From positions 1 through 64,000 of the forward strand of contig JAHOYV010000024.1 of assembly GCA_019038745.1 (NCBI GenBank): 64,000 nucleotides of DNA, in the 5' to 3' direction. Shown one piece after another: positions 1-8,918 of this stretch. The stretch's first letter is position 1, and each line of letters begins with the position of its first letter. Made by a program: the position numbers and the translations under genes. The notes beneath the pieces were generated by a model. The model saw only the letters and a program-made list of their open reading frames with translations. It was not told where the DNA came from and did no database searches. This DNA is from Gemmatimonadales bacterium (lineage in GTDB: Bacteria > Krumholzibacteriota > Krumholzibacteriia > LZORAL124-64-63).

Positions 1-2
1 AG

Positions 3-170
3 ATGACGCTCACAGAGCTATCCGAGCGTATCGGTATTTCGGTGACTAACCTCAGTCTATTGAAGACCGGCAAAGTAAAGGGAATGCGGTTTAGTACCCT
101 GAGTGCTATCTGCCGGGAATTGGAGTGCCAGCCGGGCGACCTGTTGGAGCACTTACCGAATTTTGTGTGA
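3..170 (+). CDS. Small XRE/Cro-type helix-turn-helix regulator (start may lie upstream of the window)
   Basis: Frame reads MTLTELSERIGISVTNLSLLKTGKVKGMRFSTLSAICRELECQPGDLLEHLPNFV*, typical of the YozG-like HTH family. Below the length cut-off of the ORF track. Confidence 0.8.
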   Translation: MTLTELSERIGISVTNLSLLKTGKVKGMRFSTLSAICRELECQPGDLLEHLPNFV

Positions 171-208
171 CCGTGGACAAGCAAGGCAGTTCAACAAGGA
201 GTGGAAAC

Positions 209-460
209 ATGTCTTATCTGAAGACACCATTCGTGCTCATTCCGATTTTTGCAACCCTGGTCCTGCTGGTGGGCATTCGCTATTTCAACACCTTCAGCGC
301 CTCCAGCACTAACCCCCTGATGATCGGGTTGTTTCCTCTTTTGATGCTGGCATTTGTTGGGGTTTGGGTGATGTATTTCGTGGTTGGAGCTGTGGTCAAG
401 TACTTTGGCAGGCCGTCTTCCCGGAAGCTGAGCCGGGCAGAAGATACGGATTTCGTTTGA
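209..460 (+). CDS. Small membrane protein, two predicted TM segments, unknown function
   Basis: ATG at 209 after a GGAGTGG-like RBS; MSYLKTPFVLIPIFATLVLLVGIRYF...LMIGLFPLLMLAFVGVWVMYFVVGAVV. Confidence 0.6.
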   Translation: MSYLKTPFVLIPIFATLVLLVGIRYFNTFSASSTNPLMIGLFPLLMLAFVGVWVMYFVVGAVVKYFGRPSSRKLSRAEDTDFV

Positions 461-495
461 GCTGATTGGTAGGAAAACGAAGCGGGATGACAAGC

Positions 496-525
496 GGAGC
501 GGGACCAGTTTTGGTCCCGCTCCTT
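496..525. terminator. Rho-independent terminator hairpin (bidirectional) between convergent genes
   Basis: gagcgggaccagttttggtcccgctcc perfect inverted repeat, near-identical to the hairpin at about 1940-1967. Confidence 0.8.
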
Positions 526-554
526 GGATCTATTCAAAATGTTATAAGGTAAAC

Positions 555-1130
555 TTATTTATGAGCCTTTCGCTCCCGTGCAGTAACAGCATCAGCAGAA
601 TCCGGGTCCATTCCAAACGGATCGCCAAACGTATTTTCTCCTTCATTGGTCAAACTGTCGCCCTCACGGGGCTGTGCATCGCTCTGGCCATGAACGAGTG
701 AATTACCCGCCAATTCGCCAGTTACTTCATCTCCATCACCGAAAACCTTCGTCAGATCTTCAGAATCACCTGAAAGATTTCCATGAGGACCGGACACTCC
801 CTGGTTCTGGTGTTCTATGCGGTTGCTGAGACCGTTGCTAGGGTTGGTTGAACTCTTATCCAGGTCGTCGAATCCATCGCCGTCTTCATCGGTGAAGGCC
901 TTATCGATACCGTCGGAATCGTCGGATCCGTTAGTACCCTGGTACATGTTAGTGGTCTCGCTCCGTTGTATTGTATGAGTGCGCACACTGGCACCATTGC
1001 TACCGTAGTCTGGAAAATCATCCTCCACTATGGGTTTGGTCTGAGGAGCATCCTCACTTTGAGCCATGGCACCAACAGCCAGCAAACATACCAACAGTGC
1101 CATCATAATCGAAGTCATTAGGGTCTTCAT
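555..1130 (-). CDS. Secreted acidic protein, copy 1 of a duplicated family
   Basis: MKTLMTSIMMALLVCLLAVGAMAQSEDA signal peptide; AAGGAGGAG RBS; paralogous to 2000..2452 (shared GQ...QPREG[DE]xLxNxGxxxFGxP). Confidence 0.75.
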   Translation of the reverse strand: MKTLMTSIMMALLVCLLAVGAMAQSEDAPQTKPIVEDDFPDYGSNGASVRTHTIQRSETTNMYQGTNGSDDSDGIDKAFTDEDGDGFDDLDKSSTNPSNGLSNRIEHQNQGVSGPHGNLSGDSEDLTKVFGDGDEVTGELAGNSLVHGQSDAQPREGDSLTNEGENTFGDPFGMDPDSADAVTARERKAHK

Positions 1131-1435
1131 GTCTTGCTCCTCCTTAGGAGATTTTGGGCAACATCAACAATTTTCTCCGTAGTAGTGAATCCCTTTGCAA
1201 CAGGCGTTCCCGGCCGTAAAATATTTTTTGCCCGAAGTAATACAAGCCCTTTCAAAGAACTACGGGGAACCCAAGGAAGTTTTTCGTAACAACCGTTTTT
1301 GTTTCCTCGCAAATCTCTGCGAGAGAAGAGTCACCCCTTTCGAAAATTTCTGCGAAAGGGTTTTCTTTCCACCGGTCATAATGCCGACAGGATTGAACAA
1401 CGCATCCCACTTTGCCAGGATTGGAGGCGGCCACT
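1131..1435 (-). repeat. Leader region of copy 1, duplicated at 2453-2755, containing two inverted repeats
   Basis: Shares ctctgcgagagaaga, cggtcataatgccgaca, ttccactttgcca-like and RBS blocks with 2453-2755. Inverted repeats at 1306-1323 (ctcgcaaatctctgcgag) and 1335-1360 (ccctttcgaaaatttctgcgaaaggg). Confidence 0.8.
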
Positions 1436-1513
1436 AGAGGACGCCCAGCAAAGCTGGCCTGATTTGTCACTGTGGTGAGCTTTGAGCACCATCTTGGTTC
1501 CTGAACGGAAGGA

Positions 1514-1931
1514 ATCGGGTGGGACGGGGGCCTCACGGCCCCGTCCCACCCACATCACCGTACATACGTTTCCGTATACGGCGGTTCCTAGCAAGTATCT
1601 TCCATATTCTCGCAATACCTTCCATCCCATAAGCACCCAGCCTTACCTTTTGACAGACCTCCCAGGGTAAGACGCGTAACCTTCATCCCATATACCCGCC
1701 GCATTTACTTCCACACCTTCCTGGATGGCTATTGGGCTTTGGATCTCATAGCCTCCTCGCCCAGATGGTGCTGCCTCATATGCGGTATCTGTTCGTCGGG
1801 CCGGGACTTTGCCTGCAGCTTCCTTCAGATTCCAGGTCGCCCCGGACACCCTTGTTGTTCTGCTAACGGTTCCCACCATCAGGGTCTGTAGATGACTTGC
1901 ATCTCCAAGAGCGTGCGCCTCGTGGGCACAC
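1514..1931 (-). mobile_element. ORF-less group IIC (bacterial class C) intron ribozyme
   Basis: Reverse complement begins GTGTGCCCACGAGGCGCACGC; contains AAGGGTGTCCGGGGCGACCTGGAATCTGAAGGAAGCTGCAGGCAAA and TTACCCTGGGAGGTCTG (domain I-like); domain V GAACCGCCGTATACGGAAACGTATGTACGGTG with the CGC triad; long domain VI stem ending CACCCGAT. About 418 nt, no RT ORF, directly downstream of a terminator. Confidence 0.88.
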
Positions 1932-1937
1932 AACAAA

Positions 1938-1968
1938 AAAGAGCGAGACCATTTCTGGTCCCGCTCCT
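1938..1968 (-). terminator. Rho-independent terminator of the 2000..2452 gene
   Basis: Reverse complement AGGAGCGGGACCAGAAATGGTCTCGCTCTTTTTTGTT; the group IIC intron starts right after TTGTT. Confidence 0.9.
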
Positions 1969-1999
1969 ATAGATTGATTCAGAAGTCTGTAGGATCAGC

Positions 2000-2452
2000 C
2001 TACTTGATGCGGCCGGTGCGTTGTTGTTGGTCAGCTTCACCTTCATTATCCTCAAGCGGAGAACCAAAGTAATCGTCCCCGACATTTTCAAGTGCTTCGC
2101 CTTCACGGGGCTGTCCAGTATCTTGGCCAAGGCCCCTATTACTGCCAATCATCTCGCCTTCCACAACACTATCTTCTCCGAACGCCTTATCTAAATCGGA
2201 AGTAACGGGTACAACACCACTGGGAGGGCCGAATCGTTCCAAGTTGCGAAGAACAACGCCATCCTGAGTCCCAGTATTGTCGACGCCATCAAATTCGTCA
2301 GTTCTAGTCGTTGTAGTGTCGCCACCCGGAACAACATCAGGTTCACCTTGAGGGTCCTGAGCACTCTGGGCATTCTCACTCTGCGCATAAGCACCAACAG
2401 CCAACAAGCTGATCAACAGCGCCATCAAAATCGAATTCAATAAGGTCTTCAT
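2000..2452 (-). CDS. Secreted acidic protein, copy 2 of a duplicated family
   Basis: MKTLLNSILMALLISLLAVGAYAQSENAQ signal peptide, AAGGAGGAAC RBS, paralogous to 555..1130. Confidence 0.78.
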   Translation of the reverse strand: MKTLLNSILMALLISLLAVGAYAQSENAQSAQDPQGEPDVVPGGDTTTTRTDEFDGVDNTGTQDGVVLRNLERFGPPSGVVPVTSDLDKAFGEDSVVEGEMIGSNRGLGQDTGQPREGEALENVGDDYFGSPLEDNEGEADQQQRTGRIK

Positions 2453-2755
2453 GTCTTGTTCCTCCTTGGGAGGTTTTGGGTCACGTCCTCTATTATCCCC
2501 ACCGAGGAGACCCATTTGCAACTGGCGTTCCCGATCGAAAAATTATTCTTGCCCAGAGAAATTCTCGCCCTAACAGGGAACAATTTGGATCTAAAAGCAA
2601 TCCTTCGAAATAGCCGTTTTTCTGTCCTCGCAAACCTCTGCGAGAGAAGACCTACCCCTCTCGCAAATTCCTGCGAAGCGATTTTCACCCCTTCGGTCAT
2701 AATGCCGACAGTCGGGAAAAATACATTCCACTTTGCCACGATTGGCAGCGGTCGC
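2453..2755 (-). repeat. Leader region of copy 2, duplicated at 1131-1435
   Basis: Inverted repeats at 2627-2644 (ctcgcaaacctctgcgag) and 2661-2676 (tcgcaaattcctgcga) in the same order and spacing as copy 1. Confidence 0.8.
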
Positions 2756-2783
2756 GAGGTGAAGTCCCGCAAACCTGGCTTGA

Positions 2784-3746
2784 TTATTCAGCAGGACAGT
2801 TCATTAGCTCCGGCGGATAAGGATTCAAATAACTCAGGTCCGTCATATCATGCACCTGGTGCATCTCAAAGTAAGACCGCAGCAGGCCCACTGGCTCGGC
2901 CAGGGTGCACCCTCCCCCACGAAAATCCTCGATAACCTCAATCAAGCGTCGCTGCTCCTCGGACGATAGTTTCCCTCGCAGATGACTCGTGATGTCCTGC
3001 AGCGTGTCCATGTGTTGGCTCATGGTCGCCTTGGCGGATAGCGCCTTCATATATAGAGACAGGTATTGTTCGTGGAAGGCAGCGGGTCGAAAATCCCGGA
3101 GATCGGCGATAAGCCGGCATAGCTCATCGTAGTGCTGCGGGCTGTGCGCCAGCAGCAGATGTTTTTCACGATTATGGAAGTCCTCGATCGCCCCACTCTG
3201 CCAAACACCCGAGAAAACCTCTTTCACACGTTGATAGGCAAACACCCTTACCAGAAAATTCTCCCGCAACCCCGCGTCGGATAACCGTTCCTCATCCTCA
3301 ACTGGAACAAGCGGGTAGAAACGAACGAACGAAGCGGCGAAAAAGCCTCTGCCCAGGGGAAGGGTTTCACCGTTCTCCTGAATTACAGGCACTTTGTACA
3401 AACCGCAGCTGGGTGAATTCTTTTTGAACACAAAACCGCACAAGTCTTCACCGGCCAGCTCGCGGGATCGGTTATTAGACCAGTCGCCCATCTCCTGGGT
3501 CCAGTTTCGGCCCGAGTCCGGGGCGATCAGGCCCGGTGCGCCGGGATCGCCTGCCAACGTGATGGTCTCGCGTGGTGTGCCCATCCCTATCTCGGATTCC
3601 GGGCAAACCGGTATCAGTTCAAAAAAACCGCCAAGGGTATCCGTTATAAAATTATCTCGCCTGTGGCCGCCGTCGTAGCGGACTTCCTGGCCCAACAGAC
3701 AAGCGCTTACGCCGATTTGGATGTTCTTTCCTGTTGTCTCGCTCAT
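2784..3746 (-). CDS. DUF523 + DUF1722 (YbgA-like) protein
   Basis: MSETTGKNIQIGVSACLLGQEVRYDGGHRRD...CPESEIGMGTPRETI; C-terminal YLSLYMKALSAKATMSQHMDTLQDITSHLRGKLSS (DUF1722). Confidence 0.88.
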   Translation of the reverse strand: MSETTGKNIQIGVSACLLGQEVRYDGGHRRDNFITDTLGGFFELIPVCPESEIGMGTPRETITLAGDPGAPGLIAPDSGRNWTQEMGDWSNNRSRELAGEDLCGFVFKKNSPSCGLYKVPVIQENGETLPLGRGFFAASFVRFYPLVPVEDEERLSDAGLRENFLVRVFAYQRVKEVFSGVWQSGAIEDFHNREKHLLLAHSPQHYDELCRLIADLRDFRPAAFHEQYLSLYMKALSAKATMSQHMDTLQDITSHLRGKLSSEEQRRLIEVIEDFRGGGCTLAEPVGLLRSYFEMHQVHDMTDLSYLNPYPPELMNCPAE

Positions 3747-4095
3747 GTTGGTTTTCGGCTCCTGCTTTGGTGGTTGGTCCCGTGCGTCCGCTATTGCAGT
3801 TAGGCGGATCATACTTGAGGGATGCTTCCTTCTCCACCTCTGATCAGTTCGATTTTTCAAAAAGGCCTTGCGTTAATCCGGTATTTGGCTGTTTTGCCAA
3901 ATAGGAAAACAACTGAATTTCGAGTGGGGCTTCCTTCCCCCGGGGGAACAGCTTGGGGGAAAAGTTCAAGTTGGAAAACCGGGCCAGGCCTCGTGTGCAA
4001 ATCAGCATTTACCAAGCCAGCACATCAACCCTTGCCTGACCACGCTCGTTTTGTCATCCTGACAAAAATCGAATCCCCATTCCTGACCGGGAGAG

Positions 4096-4848
4096 TTGCC
4101 GTTGGATTACCTGCTGATCGGATTCGCCGGAGGGTTGCTTGTTGCGGGTGTGAGCTGGACGATCTGGCGCTTGGCCCGGCGGGGTCGGGGCAAGGACAAA
4201 CAGTCTTCGGCCACGGTTTCGTACGAGAGTTTTATTACCAGTATGAAGGCTGTCGGCGAGCTGAACGTCTTTCGCATCATGACCAAGGAAGTGATCACTG
4301 CCAGTGACCACTGGTTCGGGGATTTCGGGAAAAAATATCTGAATTGGCTGCTATCCAGTAAGCGTATCACCCTGGTCATTGAGTTTGACGTTAACTTCCG
4401 TTACGACCTGACCGACCCTGCTTTCGGGATCGATCGGTTGGGCGATACCGCCTTTCAGATCACGATGCCGCCCTGCAAACACGAGGTGTTGATCCGCAAC
4501 ATGAGAATCCACAGCGAGGATAAGACCGAGCTGCTGCCCTGGTTGATGCCGGATTTGCTGGGCCGTTTTTTCACCGGCGGGTTCAGCGTTGAGGCCAAGA
4601 ACAAGCTCATCGCCGAGACGCGGGATCAGGCCATCCGTTTTGCGGGGGATCTGGTTGACCAGGCCACCGTCGAAGCGCAGAGGTCGGCCGTCAACACGCT
4701 GACCATGTTGGCGCAGGGCCTGGGCGCCTGGCGGGTGGACTTCGATTTCACCACCGGCGGGGAATTTCATCCTCATGTCGACACGTCGCGTCTGGAAAAT
4801 ATTCTGCCCGATCCGGAAGGGGCAAACGGACAGAACCACGGTTCCTGA
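4096..4848 (+). CDS. DUF4230-like membrane-anchored protein
   Basis: N-terminal TM, GELNVFRIMTKEVITASDH...; TTG start. Confidence 0.55.
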   Translation: MPLDYLLIGFAGGLLVAGVSWTIWRLARRGRGKDKQSSATVSYESFITSMKAVGELNVFRIMTKEVITASDHWFGDFGKKYLNWLLSSKRITLVIEFDVNFRYDLTDPAFGIDRLGDTAFQITMPPCKHEVLIRNMRIHSEDKTELLPWLMPDLLGRFFTGGFSVEAKNKLIAETRDQAIRFAGDLVDQATVEAQRSAVNTLTMLAQGLGAWRVDFDFTTGGEFHPHVDTSRLENILPDPEGANGQNHGS

Positions 4849-4964
4849 TCGGGCCGTTCAACCTGGTACAATCCGTACGTAGTGTTGATCGCGTCGTATA
4901 TATACAGGTACAGGGTCTGGTAGGACCCTTCATCAATGAAGCGGTAGTTCCAGCCGTGCGCTTT
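4773..4964 (-). pseudogene. Possible relic of a coding sequence
   Basis: Minus-strand frame reads KAHGWNYRFIDEGSYQTLYLYIYDAINTTYGLYQVERPDQEPWFC..., protein-like but with a stop upstream and no start. Confidence 0.3.
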
Positions 4965-5097
4965 TTAGTAAACCGTGGGATTGATGGTTGTAATTCTGGT
5001 TGGAATTCTAGAGTATCCCGTTACATTGTGTTCATATTCGGGTAAATGATGGTTTCCGCATGTTGGTTCTGGTCAGCACGCTATTAGGCAGGTAGGA

Positions 5098-6882
5098 ATG
5101 GAGTCTATGGCTCACCCACTGATGAATCCCGTCCACAAGTTCTATATCCCGGTCATGGGAACGGGATTTACCATCGACACGCCCTTGAAGGTGGCGCGTT
5201 ATGGAATCTCCTCTGTCGTATCCCTGGTGGACGATGTTCTCATCGAGCAGATGCGGAAGTGTCTGACCCGGGATAACGGTCAGGACTACGAGGAAATCCG
5301 TTCGGACGAGGAAGACTCGCGCGCCAAGCGCATCACATCCTATCTGAACATGATGGACGAGATGGTCGAGAACCAGATCGAGAAATTGCGCACATCGATT
5401 TTCGAAAAAGGCAGCGAAATCACCAAGTACTTCGAGATGCTGCCCGAGTCTCCCTTGCGCTCCCTTTACACGACAATGCAGAACACCCTGGACCCCGAGG
5501 AGCGGGCCCGGCTGCAGGAAACCCTGCGCCGGAAGATCTCTCCGGGCGGCATCGACGTTAATATCATGACCAAGCTTGATCGGGCCAGGCTCAGCAAGGG
5601 CCAGGATCTGGGACCCAAATTTTCCGACGCCATGAGTGCCTTGCGGGGCTACGCCAGCAGTCACCTGCGTTCGTCATTGGTCTTGTCGGCGGGAATGAAT
5701 CGCAAGTTGTTTTCCTATCTTGCCGAATTTGGGGATTTCTTTCCCGACGATGTTGGGGATGTCCGCAAGTGCATCGTCCTGAAGGTCAGCGACTTCCGGT
5801 CGGCCCTGATCCAGGGTAAACTCCTGGCCAAGCAGGGGCTGTGGGTCAGCGAATACCGTATCGAATCGGGACTGAACTGCGGCGGCCACGCCTTCGGAGG
5901 CAAGGGCACTCTGCTGGGCCCCGTACTGGAGGAATTCAGGGACAAGAAGGAAGCGCTGCGTGACCAGGTGTATGATACTTGGGTCACCGGACTGGAAAAT
6001 CTGGGCCGTTCCGCCCCCGGCACACCGCTGGAATTCCGGGTGACTGTCCAGGGTGGCATTGGTACCGCCGAGGAAAACGAGCTCCTGGAGAAAACCTACC
6101 AGGTGGACGGCACGGGGTGGGCGAGTCCGTTCCTTCTGGTGCCTGAAGTGGTCAACATCGACCCTGCCCATGTGGAAAAGATTATCAAGGCCCGGGAAAA
6201 CGATGTCCATCTGAGTGAGTCATCGCCCCTGGGAGTTCCCTTCTGGAGCCTGAAAACTTCGGCCAGCGAAGAGCATCGCCTTGAGCTCATCCACAACGGC
6301 AAGCCAGGCAGCGCCTGTCCCAAGGGGTTCCTCGTCTCCAACACTGAATTCACCAAGGCTCCCATCTGCGCCGCCAGCCGAGCCTACCAGCGGCGAAAGC
6401 TCGATGAACTCGACCACTCCGAACTGAGCCGGGAAGAACGCGACGAGATCGAGAGTCATGTGATGGCCAAGGCCTGCATCTGCCACGATCTGGCCGGCAG
6501 CGCCACCGTGCCCAGGGGAATCGATCCCGATGCCAATACGGCAGTCTGCTGTGGACCCAACACCGTATACTTTTCACAGGTCGCCAAGCTGCGGGAGATG
6601 GTCGATCACATTTACGGCCGCATCAACCTGCCCCTGAACAGCTCACGGCCCCACATGTTCCTCAAGGAGCTCTCCCTGCATCTGGATGGGCTCAGGGCCG
6701 AGGCTGAGCGACGACGGAAGGAATTGGGAGCCTGTAACTGCAGCGCGGACAAGGTTCGGGACAACCTGCTGTCCGGTATCCGGCATTATCGGGACTTGGC
6801 CACACGTCTGGTCAGCGGCCAGAAGGACGAATTCTCCACCAAGCTGGAGACTCTGCGCGGCGAGCTGGATCGAATCAGGTAA
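5098..6882 (+). CDS. Large Cys-rich protein, predicted FMN-type TIM-barrel (nitronate monooxygenase-like fold), function unknown
   Basis: TPLKVARYGISSVVSLVDD, GLNCGGHAF, VQGGIGTAEENELL...VDGTGWASPFLLVPEV; C-terminal clusters CPKG...C...ACICHD...CCGPN...CNC. Confidence 0.65.
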   Translation: MESMAHPLMNPVHKFYIPVMGTGFTIDTPLKVARYGISSVVSLVDDVLIEQMRKCLTRDNGQDYEEIRSDEEDSRAKRITSYLNMMDEMVENQIEKLRTSIFEKGSEITKYFEMLPESPLRSLYTTMQNTLDPEERARLQETLRRKISPGGIDVNIMTKLDRARLSKGQDLGPKFSDAMSALRGYASSHLRSSLVLSAGMNRKLFSYLAEFGDFFPDDVGDVRKCIVLKVSDFRSALIQGKLLAKQGLWVSEYRIESGLNCGGHAFGGKGTLLGPVLEEFRDKKEALRDQVYDTWVTGLENLGRSAPGTPLEFRVTVQGGIGTAEENELLEKTYQVDGTGWASPFLLVPEVVNIDPAHVEKIIKARENDVHLSESSPLGVPFWSLKTSASEEHRLELIHNGKPGSACPKGFLVSNTEFTKAPICAASRAYQRRKLDELDHSELSREERDEIESHVMAKACICHDLAGSATVPRGIDPDANTAVCCGPNTVYFSQVAKLREMVDHIYGRINLPLNSSRPHMFLKELSLHLDGLRAEAERRRKELGACNCSADKVRDNLLSGIRHYRDLATRLVSGQKDEFSTKLETLRGELDRIR

Positions 6883-6901
6883 TTTCCGTACTTTCACCGG
6901 C

Positions 6902-7750
6902 ATGAGAACAAGACCGCCATTGAAAAACTTTCTTCCCTTTTTTGGGCTCCACCCGCCTACCTGGCATTTTTTCTGCGCTTGGATAATGTGTGTTGTCGTA
7001 TCCGCATGCGCTCCGCCGCCGAGCATGGCTGAAGCGATAGCCGAAGAAATAGCCGAACCCAGAACCGTCTATTTCGAGGCCAGAAAACTGCTGGATTGCA
7101 AGCTGTTCCTGCCCGATTCCTTCGATCCATCCAGGGAATATCCTCTGGTGATCGGGCTCCACGGCTACGGCGGAAGCCCGGAGGGATTAGCTGGGCTGTG
7201 GACCTATTTCCCAAATCGGGATTTCATCCTCGCCATCCCGGAGGCCCCCTACGCCTACCCGGGAAACGGCGTGAAGATGGGGGACAAATTCTCCTGGGAT
7301 TTCAAGGTGCCCGACAAGAACTTGTGGCAGAAGGCTGATCCGTGGGTCTACGAATACATCCTGCGCGTCGTGGGCGACTTGCAGAAGGAATACAAAATCT
7401 CTACCACGGTTCTCTTTGGATTTTCCCAGGGAGTGGCCTATGCCTACGCGGCCGGTTTTCATTCTGAAGGCTTGGTCGATGGGTTGATCTGTTTCGGGGG
7501 AACTTTTCCCTCTCCGGATCGCTATCCATGGCTTCTGGATGAGATAACCATCAAGTCCGGAGCGGGATTGCGGATTTTCATAGCTCACGGAAAGACCGAT
7601 CAGGTGATCTCCAGTGAAAGATCCATCCGGGCGGTGGAGAAGCTCAGAGGGTACCAATGTGAAGTTGAGATCCATCTTTTCGATGGTGGACACATGTTGC
7701 CCAAAGCTGCCGTACGCAAAGCCTTCGCGTGGTTTGATATTTCCAGCTAA
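6902..7750 (+). CDS. Alpha/beta-hydrolase (phospholipase/carboxylesterase-like), exported
   Basis: FCAWIMCVVVSACAPP lipoprotein-like N-terminus, LVIGLHGYGGSPEG, GFSQGVAYAYAAG, HGKTDQVIS, DGGHMLP. Confidence 0.85.
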   Translation: MRTRPPLKNFLPFFGLHPPTWHFFCAWIMCVVVSACAPPPSMAEAIAEEIAEPRTVYFEARKLLDCKLFLPDSFDPSREYPLVIGLHGYGGSPEGLAGLWTYFPNRDFILAIPEAPYAYPGNGVKMGDKFSWDFKVPDKNLWQKADPWVYEYILRVVGDLQKEYKISTTVLFGFSQGVAYAYAAGFHSEGLVDGLICFGGTFPSPDRYPWLLDEITIKSGAGLRIFIAHGKTDQVISSERSIRAVEKLRGYQCEVEIHLFDGGHMLPKAAVRKAFAWFDISS

Positions 7751-7901
7751 CCCGGATCGGACAGACAGACCCGCGGACAGTCAGGAGTCATTCGTTGCAC
7801 AGTCATTCGTTGCGCACCAGCCGAATCGTGAGATATTTTAAAGATGGTTTTATTCCTTCAAATCAAACAGGACATAAGCGAATGACGGGAAATCACCGGA
7901 C

Positions 7902-8858
7902 ATGAAACCTGAAGACTCCAGTTTCACCCTATTGGTGGCACCACCGACCTTCCTGGACCGATGGCGCAACCGTGTACTCCTGGTGGCTATCCTGCTGGTC
8001 CCCTTCTTCGTACCGATCCCCCGTTCCCTGCAATTCCACGTTGTAATAGCCGAATTCGGCGACCGGTTGCACGTTGTATTGCTGGGCGGTGTCACGTTTT
8101 TCCTCTACTGGTACGGGCCTCTGCGCGGGAAACTCCTTCGCTCCGTGGTCGCCGCCGCAATCGTCGGGGGGATGATCGAACTTCTTCAGACCCTGGTTGG
8201 CCGGCACGCGCTGTGGCATGATTTTTTCCAGGATCTGATCGGAATCGGGATCGCGACGGGGTTTTTGCTTTGGCGGGGCAAAGGGTCCCGTCCGGGCCTG
8301 TCTCTCATGATCGTCCTCATGTTGCTGGTCCCATACCAGATGCGGGAATTACCCTGGAAAGTGTCGGCTGTCCGGGTGTGCAGGGATCGGTTTCCCCTGC
8401 TGGCGGATTTCGAGCACCCCCATGAAAAATATATCTGGTACGAGGAAGACGACAGCACCCAGCATTTCCTTGTATCCGACGAAGAACACGGAGGCGTTCA
8501 GCGGGTGGAAACCGGCCCTTCGGACAGTTGGCCAGGCGTTGTGATGCGTCGTTTCCCCAATGATTGGACCGGATTCAACCGACTACTCGTGGACATCCGC
8601 CTGACTGAGGCCGACCGGGACACCGTCCCCGGCGGGATAGTGATTTCGGACTTCGAGGGCCTCCGGGAAGCTGCCTGGAAAACGGGAAGTTTCGCAGCGA
8701 CCAGACAATGGCAGACCGTCGGAGTCTCCCTTGATGATTTAAGTCTGGATAACGCCGACCGGGAACTGGATATCAGCGACATTTTCAGCCTGAAGATTTT
8801 CCTCTCCAGACCCACCGGACACACGATGCTGGAAATTGACAATCTGCGGCTGGAGTGA
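7902..8858 (+). CDS. VanZ-like membrane protein with extra C-terminal beta-rich domain
   Basis: DRLHVVLLGGVTFFLYW...GGMIELLQTLVGRHALWHDFFQDLIGIGIATG; C-terminus FNRLLVDIRL...LKIFLSRPTGHTMLEIDNLRLE. Confidence 0.7.
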   Translation: MKPEDSSFTLLVAPPTFLDRWRNRVLLVAILLVPFFVPIPRSLQFHVVIAEFGDRLHVVLLGGVTFFLYWYGPLRGKLLRSVVAAAIVGGMIELLQTLVGRHALWHDFFQDLIGIGIATGFLLWRGKGSRPGLSLMIVLMLLVPYQMRELPWKVSAVRVCRDRFPLLADFEHPHEKYIWYEEDDSTQHFLVSDEEHGGVQRVETGPSDSWPGVVMRRFPNDWTGFNRLLVDIRLTEADRDTVPGGIVISDFEGLREAAWKTGSFAATRQWQTVGVSLDDLSLDNADRELDISDIFSLKIFLSRPTGHTMLEIDNLRLE

Positions 8859-8918
8859 GGGGGCCTCCATGGCGGGCGCCGCGCAAACAGAATGCCTGAT
8901 CAGATCTCAGGTTAAGCG

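Noticed and set aside
1400-1440. Conserved TGGCAAAGTGG/TGTCGGCATTATGACCG blocks upstream of the duplicated cassettes as a sigma-54 promoter
   Set aside because: No matching -12 GC element; kept only as part of the duplicated leader.
1376-1636. 86-aa ORF over the group II intron 3' half ([23 protein letters not shown]...)
   Set aside because: Translation of ribozyme domains V/VI; the structural RNA explains the sequence better.
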